A stretch of 64,000 bases of DNA from Lantana camara (taxonomy: Eukaryota > Streptophyta > Magnoliopsida > Lamiales > Verbenaceae): positions 37,988,501-38,052,500 of the forward strand of contig CM074865.1 of the NCBI GenBank assembly GCA_037501455.1. The letters run 5' to 3'. A model generated the notes under the pieces. That model was not told the DNA's origin, searched no databases, and saw nothing but the letters and a program-made list of their open reading frames with translations. A program made the translations under genes and the position numbers. Position 1 is the first letter of the stretch; each line of letters opens with the position of its first letter. Positions 56,142 to 64,000 of this stretch are shown one piece after another.

Positions 56142-58850
56142 TGTAACACCCGAGCGTAAGGTGTCACATCCCCCGCACCGAGACCCGACCCGAATATGAA
56201 ATGAACGATCCATACCCGAGCTAAATCACGGCGAACGGGGACAAAGACACACTCTAAGCTAGGCGGGCTAACCCTTAACCAAACGACTCAGAGAAAAACA
56301 ATAAAGCGGAAGCAATAAATGAGCAAAGCATATCATATATATACCACGAGCATCCAAGCTCCAAAATATAATTCATATACATCAGGGCAAGCCATCAGGG
56401 CCCAAAACATATGTACGCTCCAATATAATATCCATATACAATAATCAAGAGTGTGAGATGTAAGTGTAAGACCAAAGTATAGAGCTAGAGACGAATGCAA
56501 GACCTAGGACTCGTATTCCCGCCTAGCTCTCACGACACCTGCACCAAACAGCTGAAAACCAAACGGGTTCAGTCCAAAAGGGACTGGTGGGTATAAAACA
56601 TTGGCCTGAATATAATATATAACTGAATTTAAACAATCACATGCAGATTATAATCCCGAGCGAGGTTTTAGAAACGGTTCCCAAGTGGGAAAAATAGAGG
56701 AATCATCGGAAGGGATTATAATGGTCAATTTTACAATAGGTCATTAGTGGCCCGGCGAGTGGGCGTGCATCATCTCCAACCAACACCACGTGTGATTCAA
56801 TCAATCATTCATTCATTAAGTCTTTCATGCATATCATTCTTTCGTGCTCAATCAATCGATTCTGTTCAATCGGTCATATACACCTTCTTCCTCCGGGTTG
56901 GTGGGCGGGTTTGCAAGACCCGGCCACCCAGTCATTGGCCAAAAGGGGTTACATGACTCCCCAGATGGCACTCAGCTCCCTTTCCCCGCCAATCTCCTGA
57001 CGAGGTCCGGTACCGCTGTAGTTGGTTGGGACTAGTATATGGGATCCCCGTCAGCCCTTGCTTCCTCGGTTAGCCACATATACTAAGTCCCGGGGCCCGC
57101 TCAGTCATAAATCAGAAATGTGACTCGCCAAACATTTGGTAAGGTTCAAGAAATAAGGGCTTTACGTTTGCAATCATTTACTCGATAAAAGACTCAATAT
57201 ATATATATATGTACCGTATCATTTTGGCTTAAAGCTTTTCACATAGGGAGATATATCGGGTCGTTTTATCTAAGTAGTAGAGAAACCCACCTTGTACCGA
57301 CAAAAGAAGATACGAAAGCCTCAAGGATTGGCCTCGTCACCCACGGAATCAAAATCTGTGCAAGAAAGGTAAAGTGAGACTCAATATGACCAAACAAGAC
57401 GCTCGGCAATGCAATGATCGTGATATGAATGTATAAAAGATTAAATTATGTTATGGAAATGTTCATGTGCACTATTAATACATTTTATTTAAATCATATA
57501 ATCAAAGTATACAAATTAAATCATATTCAAGTTGGAACAAACAATTATATATACTTAATTAAATCAAATAACACTTAATACATAACCAAAGTATACCACC
57601 ACATGCATGTACAGTAGCATGCAAACGAAGTGCATGAGAAACAGAGTGTGACACGCCCGTGTCACAGAAATGCACTAAGCCGTGACACCCCCGTGTCACG
57701 GTACAGCGGAAAATCATGCATGAAAATAAGGTGACACGCCCGTGTCACAAGAACAAAGCAAACCGTGACACCCCCGTGTCACGGTACAGAAAATCAGCCC
57801 AACCATGCATGCACCCCCGTGTCACACCAAGCAAGGTAAAAGTGACACGCCCGTGTCACTGTGCGTAACAGAGAAAAACAGAGCAATTTTCGGACAGCAA
57901 CAAAACCAACCAAAACACCAAATTTTCAATCAACAAATGCAACCAAAACTTGAAGAAACATGTGACCATACTTAAAGCACAATAAAATCTAGCATATATA
58001 CTCATATCATGCATTGATCAACAAGATTTCATCAATTAAAACCCATATTCTCACTCATGCTTCCAAGTCCAAACTTCACAAGATAAATGCATACAACTTG
58101 AGCTCAAAGTTCCTAAACATATTTCTAATAACGATTACACAAATCAACCAATACATGCCAAAGCCCTAGCTTCACATATTTTCAAGAAAAACAACAAAGT
58201 TCCAATAATACCTCAAATAGAAGAAATAGAAGAAGAGGTGAAGAGATGATGTTGATGATGCTTGATTGATCATAAAACTCACAATTATGATGCTTGAAAG
58301 GTGAAATTTTCCTCCACTTTGGCAAGGGTTTTGATCTGTTGGCTTGGGAGCAAAAGAAGAGATGGAACAAGGCATGCTAATGTATGTATGAAGGAAAGAA
58401 AGAAAAGAACATGATATGCTGCTAAGTAAGGAGAAAGAATTGGCCAAATTGCTATTAAATCCCTCCATTATTTAAGTCATGCAAGTGAAACCCCAAGCTT
58501 TTGAAATGTAACCAATCAAATCCATGCAATTAAGTCCTCAAGTTCATGAAATGCTCAATTAAGGCCATAACGAAATTAAGTCAAGTTCGGGAAAAATAAT
58601 TCACATTGCAAGCAAGTTCCAATGAAGCAATAAGTATCAAGTTGTGAAGAATTCACAAAATTCTTAACATTAAATACGTAAACAATTAACAAATATATAT
58701 ATGTATATAATATAGTAAAATAAAATAAAGGAGATAACATCTAATACATTTAAAATAAAATCAACTATATAAACACGTAAAATAATTATTTTACGCAATT
58801 AGGTAAACAATTACGTCATACCTGTACGGCCGAAATATCGTGGTGTCACA
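56142..58850 (-). repeat. I 5' LTR
   Basis: 2709 bp, the same length as the 3' copy. Minus-strand start TGTGACACCACG, against TGTGACGCCCGG in the 3' copy. Dyad cluster at 57648-57860, predicted intron at 56539-57290. Confidence 0.95.
57648..57860 (-). repeat. Dyad cluster in I 5' LTR (6 units)
   Basis: Copy of the cluster at 50214-50426. Of the three single-base differences between the copies here, one (GTGTCAC against GTGTTAC in the first unit) leaves this copy with the perfect pairing. Confidence 0.82.
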
Positions 58851-58855
58851 TATCA

Positions 58856-59306
58856 AATGGGCTTAAAAGGTTATGAGGCTTAGTCTATTGAACTCGAGTC
58901 ATCGAAACGAGTTCAACAGTGGTGACGGAATTCGAATCCGAATTCCCGAGCTCAAGTTACACACTCCGTAACCCATGGTGCGCTAAAAACGTTTTAGCCT
59001 CCTTTAGGTTTCAAACGAAACAAATAATTCAAAAGCTCAACAATTAAATCCGAAAACATGTAACGAGCATATATCTAAGTTCATAACACGTAATTCTCTA
59101 ACACGTTAAAATGACACAAAATTCCGAATACAAATCAAACATAAACGAAGCAAATCTCAACAAATTGCTTACATATTCATATAAGAATCATTCAAATTCA
59201 TCAGAAATAGTAAAATAAGAATTAAAATAATAATGAATATGAATTTAAATAATTTAAATCGTGCATATACGTCATACTTGTACGGTCTGAAAGTCGGGGT
59301 GTCACA
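58856..59306 (-). mobile_element. Element H: gypsy LTR, second piece
   Basis: The rest of LTR H after the I insertion, ending GGGGTGTCACA at 59306 (its start on the minus strand). Contains GAATTCGAATCCGAATTC near 58927, the block also found in A and E. Together the two pieces are about 2.57 kb. Confidence 0.8.
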
Positions 59307-60150
59307 CTTATCAAGACTATTAAGTGGTTATATAAGATGATTAGTCTTTCGTCATAGGGAATGGTGATTTCGGTTATAACACGTTGATGATTTTCAATAG
59401 GATTGGAAACATTGAACTGGACCACTGAGATTATTCATTTTGTACTGCTATCTAAAATGAATAAAATCTCAGGAAGCATTATACTCTTAATCCTAACAAT
59501 ACTTCGGCTTTAGGCATGTAGTGTTAGTCACTGTAATATACTCGAAGTGAGGTCTCGGCAACGGTGGTCAAAATATTTTGTACGTTCGGTGACAACATGA
59601 AATGTGCTAAAGAGTTATTTTGATCGAGGAATCTGTGGCCTTGCTGGAAGGTAAAAGATATCCCTGAAATAGATTTGCAAAAGTTCGAATTAAGACTTTA
59701 GACAAAGCACTTCGCGTGATACGTCACCGAAGTTGTATGTTCAATGTGTTTCACATACAGAGAATTTGAACTTAAGGCGAATCAATAAATTTCAAATTAG
59801 AGATGAAAAATAAATGATAGTAGTTGCAATTTATTTTTCATGGATATCTACACAGGGGAGTGAAACGCGAAATTATTCTAGATCGAGAAATTCGTGAATA
59901 ATTTAATTAATTTTAGAGTGCAACAATATTTATTTAGTGGAATTAAATATTATTAAACGGTAATTAATTACTATCATGAGATGATAATATATTAACCCGT
60001 TTGGAGCTAAAATTAATTAGTCCTGCAGGTCCCCCTGCAAGGCCCAATTGAAAACCCGAAGAGAATATATTAAAAGGAGAAAGAGAAATGAATTTTCAAA
60101 GTGTTTGAAAATAGCCAACGAATTTATTTTAAGAAATAAATCAAAATTCC
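59307..60150. other. Unassigned AT-rich stretch
   Basis: 844 bp between LTR H and LTR J with no ORF, LTR terminus, primer site or repeat that I can pair. AT-rich runs such as ATTAATTACT and a purine-rich GGAGAAAGAG near 60077 would suit a copia LTR fragment, but nothing here supports that firmly. Confidence 0.35.
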
Positions 60151-61476
60151 TGTAACGCCCCAACGAGGGCATCCACGCCTATCCCGCACTACGGACCTAG
60201 CTTGTATATAGAATTGCTATCGATATACCTGCCGGGTTCGAAGCAAGCAGTGACAAACGGACATCCTAGCTAGGCGGCACTAGACTCACAAAGCGAGTAA
60301 ACAATCACAAGTATGCGGAAGCTTAAATCATAACATATCAAGTGCATAAATTCATTCATTCACCAAATAAAGTGACCACCACGGTCCAACACGAAATGCT
60401 CAAAGTACGGAATGTAAAATCATCCTAATGACCATCACGGTCCAAACTAGCATAATAAAACATCATACATATTAAATCCATAATCCCCAAAACCAAGCAT
60501 AAGACATAAGTAACAAGGTATGCTACACGCATAACGAGTACAAACTAGACCACTTAAACAAGACTCTCAAAAGACCCCGCCTAGCTTGACTCCAAAACGC
60601 GACCTGCGGACACGAAAGATAAAGGGAGTCAGCTCAAAGGAACCGGTGAGGAGAAGTTCACAATATATATAGGGTATATAAGGTTCAATGCATGCTCAAA
60701 ACAAAGGTGTTCATGATCCAACTCATTTTCGAAGTAAATGCAAGTTTTAGAAAATATGGATCATAAACAACACATAACCGGCTCTGCGAGAACGAGCACT
60801 CCATCCGATCTTCCCAAACCAAGAAATCAACTCAAAACATCCATTACACCGTTGATGCCGAGGGTGTACATCCCCCGATCATCCATAACATAGAGAATTC
60901 GGTCCATGAAACCTAGCTCTCTCCAAGAAAACTTCAACCCCGAACCTCCTCGGAGTCTTAGTAGTCTTGTCCACAAGTGGGAACTTTGGATAAGGACATC
61001 CGTCGACCCTTGCCTTCCCGGAATATCTCTCACCTCCATACCCGAGCTCAAATTCGATTTCCCCAAGCAAGCGTCCTTGCGAGGTACATCATAACCTCGC
61101 TACACAACTCACACATACATAATATTCAAATGAAAGTTCCGAAACCATTTTGGGTATCTATCTTATATACCAAAACTTAAGTTTTACTTGTAAACCGTTT
61201 TCCATAAGAAAATATTCATAATACGAGCAAAGCTCGCAAAACTTGGCTTATAAAGCCTAAATATACGTTTTCAAAACGGGAGTTCAAAACCAACAAATAT
61301 GAAAGGCTATAGGTGTCCACAGTTTTGAAATCGTTTCATAAGTATATAACTCCTCACCTTTACCAGGAACCTCAAAGGTCGACCACGAGCAACGGACCAC
61401 TCGGCCGGAGACTCACCACCTAACAAGACAAACGTACTAACAAAGGTAGGACATGACCCAAACCAAGTAAACGACC
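60151..61476 (-). repeat. J 3' LTR fragment
   Basis: 3' part of the LTR only (minus orientation). CTAGGCGGG near 60585 and 60270, as in E and I. The donor/acceptor pair is retained, and the deletion ends about 120 nt upstream of the donor. Short ORFs at 60827-61066 are not supported as genes. Confidence 0.82.
60604..61357 (-). other. Predicted leader intron in LTR J
   Basis: Minus strand: donor AAAG|GTGAGG at 61357, GAGCTGACTCCC, a pyrimidine run and TCCGCAG|GT ending at 60604. The span is 754 nt and the acceptor is 453 nt before the LTR end. Confidence 0.45.
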
Positions 61477-61499
61477 CAATTGCTCCCTTAATCAAATCG
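61477..61499 (-). repeat. 23-bp templated filler at the J deletion junction
   Basis: Identical to 61556-61578, which is native integrase coding sequence (residues DLIKGAI). It sits exactly between truncated integrase and truncated LTR, in the same orientation. Confidence 0.85.
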
Positions 61500-64000
61500 C
61501 CTCCTTTGCCGGTCTTGTGCCGCTTTCGTGTGTTGCTTAATCTTTTCAACTTTCTCAATTGCTCCCTTAATCAAATCGGGCTCGGTTCCTCTTTCCAAAC
61601 TGTTTTCCTCGGTCCATTTCCATTCCTCAAGATCCCAATAAAGAGGAGACCTACACTTACGACCATACAAAGCTTCATACGGTGCCATCTTGATCGAAGA
61701 TTGGTAGCTATTATTGTAGGTGAATTCGATCAAAGTCAATTCTTTATCCCACTCATTCGCAAAGTCCAATATACAAGCCCTTAATAAATCCTCAAGAAAC
61801 TTAATCACCCGTTCGGATTGTCCATCGGTGTGCGGATGAAATGCGGTACTAAAACTCAACTTCGTACCCCATAATCTGTTAAGAACCTTCCACAACTTAG
61901 AAGTGAAACGAGGATCTCTATCCGAAATGATACTAGCGGGTATCCCATGCAATCTCACAATTTCTTGGTGATACAACTCCGCTAATTTCTCCACTTTATC
62001 GGTTGATCGAATCGGTAGAAAGTGTGCTGATTTGGTGAGGCGATCTACGACAACCCAAATTCCATCAAACCCCTTTCGAACCCTTGGAAGCCCGATCACG
62101 AAATCCATGGTGACTTGTTCCCATTTCCACTCGGGTATCGGTATCGGTTGCAACTTTCCCGCCGGTAATTGATGTTCGGCCTTAACTTGTTGACAAACTC
62201 GACATCTCTTAACAAAATTAGCCACATCCTTTTTCATTCCATGCCACCAAAAGTACTTCTTGAGATCCCGGTACATCTTGTTGCCACCTGGATGCATCGT
62301 ATAGACGGTCCTATGTGCTTCTTCAAGCACTAACCTTTGCAATCCATCCGGTATACATACTCGGCCCTTGTACCTAAAGATCCCCAAATCAACAAATCCA
62401 AACTTAGACCTCGGATTATCTCTCGCTCGAATCAGTTGTCTTTGAATCCATTCATCCGTTGATTGTGCATCTAGAATCCTTTGCCTCAAATCCGATCTTA
62501 TAGTGATATTAGCCAACCTCGGTTGTGAAACTAGGATCTCGGCTTCACTTTTCTCAGAATCGACCTTAAGATTAGCAATCTTTGCTTTCCGACTCAAGGC
62601 ATCCGCAACAACATTCGCTTTCCCCGGGTGATATTGTATGACACAATCGTAGTCTTCCAAGAATTCCATCCACCGACGTTGTCTCATGTTTAGATCCTTT
62701 TGTGTGAACAAGTAACGGAGACTCTTGTGATCGGTGAATACCTCAAACTTAATTCCATAAAGATAGTGTCGCCATTTTGCTAAGGCAAATATCACCGCGG
62801 TCAACTCAAGATCGTGTGTTGGGTAATTCTGCTCATGCTCCTTCAATTTCCTCGTAGCATAAGCAATCACCCGGCCATTTTGCATAAGCACACACCCCAA
62901 TCCCTCTTTGGATGCGTCGGTGTAAACTGAAAACCCATCCGAACCTTCCGGTAGAGTTAACACCGGAGCCGTTGTCAATTTCTCCTTAAGCATACGGAAG
63001 CTCTCTTCACAAGTTTTATCCCATATAAACTTTGTTTCCTTCTTAGTTAATCGTGTGAGAGGTGCGGCAATCTTAGAAAAATCCTTAACGAATCGGCGGT
63101 AATAACTTGCTAAGCCAAGAAAACTCCTTACTTCCGACACATTCTTCGGTTGCTCCCAAAGAGAAACTGATTCTATCTTAGAAGGATCCATTGAAATCCC
63201 ATCACCGGAAATAATATGTCCGAAAAATGATACCCGATCCATCCAAAAATCACATTTGCTAAACTTAGCATACAACTTGTGTTCACGTAGCTTCTCAAGT
63301 ACCAAACGAAGATGTAGAGCGTGTTCCTCAACCGACTTAGAGAAAACCAAGATGTCATCAATGAAAATAACAACGAACTTGTCCAAGAACTCCTTGAAAA
63401 CACGGTGCATTAAATCCATAAAAGCTTCGGGCGCGTTGGAAGGTCCGAAGGGCATAACAACGAACTCAAAGTGTCCGTATCTCGTGTTAAAGCCCATCTT
63501 CGGTATATCCGACTCCTTAATCCTTAACTGATAGTAACCTTGTCGGAGATCGAGCTTCGAATATACCTTCGAACCTTGCAATAAGTCGAACAACTCTTCG
63601 ATGTGCGGGAGGGGATACTTATTCTTCACCGTCATCCTATTCAACTCCCGATAGTCTATGCACATACGAAGTGTCCCATCCTTCTTTTTCACGAACAACA
63701 CCGGAGCACCCCAAGGTGAAGTACTCTGCCGTACAAACCCACACGCCAATAACTCATCAAGTTGAGTTTTAAGTTCCTTGAGTTCGGCGGGAACCATCCT
63801 ATACGGCATCTTCGAGAACGGCTAGGCCTCTTGGAATAGATCAATAATAAATTCGATCTCTCTTTCCGGTGGCGAAGTCCCCAAACATTCCGGAAAGACA
63901 TCGGGGAACTCATTCGCCACATTAGTTTCTTCAAGCTTAACTTGATCCTTAGGCCGGTTCAACACATATGCCACATACCCGGTAGCCCCATCACGAATAA
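61488..64000 (-). pseudogene. J pol (RT, RNase H, integrase), partial
   Basis: From the window edge: GATGYVAYVLNRPKDQ and FPECLGTSPPEREIEF, then a TAG at 63822-63824 where relatives have Glu before PFSKMPYRM. After it, 773 open codons: RT ([31 protein letters not shown]), RNase H ([22 protein letters not shown]), integrase zinc-binding region ([20 protein letters not shown]) and core ([21 protein letters not shown]). The frame ends AAQDRQ followed by filler-encoded residues and a stop. [12 protein letters not shown] replaces the usual [12 protein letters not shown]. With one stop and a lost C-terminus, it is inactive. Confidence 0.9.

Larger units (their letters stand above)
48708..58850 (-). 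mobile_element. Element I: nearly intact Tekay-type gypsy
   Basis: 10.1 kb. Two 2709-bp LTRs, perfect TATCA duplications (48703-48707, 58851-58855), primer site, gag, protease-RT-RNase H, integrase with chromodomain, polypurine tract. By eye the LTRs differ at roughly 25-30 sites (about 1 percent). The coding region has only one premature stop (in the integrase zinc-binding end) and one frame change between gag and protease, so few steps separate it from an active state. Confidence 0.95.
60151..64000 (-). mobile_element. Element J: Tekay-type gypsy, deleted and running off the window
   Basis: The LTR begins TGTAACGCCCC at 60151 (flank ATTCC) and is cut at about 61476. A 23-bp filler follows, then integrase, RNase H and RT in minus orientation to the window end. 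The end of integrase, the chromodomain, the polypurine tract and the first part of the 3' LTR are missing. Sequence relatedness to B and I pol is clear throughout. Confidence 0.9.

Noticed and set aside
60827..61180. Overlapping ORFs on both strands in LTR J
   Set aside because: Shadow frames of LTR DNA with no domain.

Overview
The window is repeat-rich plant nuclear DNA made almost wholly of LTR retrotransposons. I found no host gene, tRNA, rRNA or bacterial-type feature. The organism is an angiosperm, probably a eudicot: the elements are long-LTR Ty3/gypsy chromoviruses of Tekay (Del) type, with a C-terminal chromodomain and tRNA-iMet primer sites, plus Ty1/copia elements. I cannot name the species.

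Layout (letters used throughout). Z, 1-1629: 3' part of a gypsy LTR (+), next to an old copia LTR fragment (K, 1630-2022) and a decayed coding stretch (2023-2859). A, 2860-4718 + 29869-30854: a gypsy LTR (+) split by later insertions, possibly continued by a gag remnant at 40981-41835. B, 4719-29868: an old Tekay element (-) with about 3.9-kb LTRs. Three insertions lie inside B: copia C (6598-11566, +), solo LTR D (11975-15393, +) and solo LTR E (21093-24022, -, inside B gag). F, 30855-40975: a very young, apparently intact copia element (-) inserted in A. G, 42520-46590: LTR plus integrase remnant (-), fused to LTR H (46590-48707 + 58856-59306). I, 48708-58850: a nearly intact Tekay element (-) inserted in H. 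J, 60151-64000: a Tekay element (-) that has lost the end of its integrase and part of its LTR and runs off the window. Six insertions (B, C, D, E, F, I) are confirmed by 5-bp target-site duplications. Those of C, D, F and I are perfect, and those of B and E differ at one base. The order of events can therefore be read directly.

Three things look new. (1) Every sufficiently complete gypsy LTR here (Z, B x2, D, E, G, I x2 and the J fragment; A in split form) carries a 5'-splice-site-like and a branch-point/3'-splice-site-like signal 752-970 nt apart. The acceptor always lies 345-461 nt before the LTR end, as if the 5' leader held an intron. (2) LTRs A, E, H and I carry clusters of four to six short hairpin-capable dyads in the predicted leader, upstream of that donor. 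The arm sequence differs between families, but the pairing is kept. (3) The 5' leader of copia F has four stem-loops that present the same 17-nt loop on different stems, shortly upstream of the gag start. In addition, B has a long coiled-coil/acidic ORF between its primer site and gag that is still open although its gag-pol is heavily mutated.

How the parts work: each autonomous element makes an RNA from its 5' LTR, primes reverse transcription at the tRNA-iMet site, starts plus-strand DNA at the polypurine tract, and encodes gag, protease, RT, RNase H and integrase. Here only F looks able to make all its own proteins. I needs only one readthrough and one frame change. The rest are relics.
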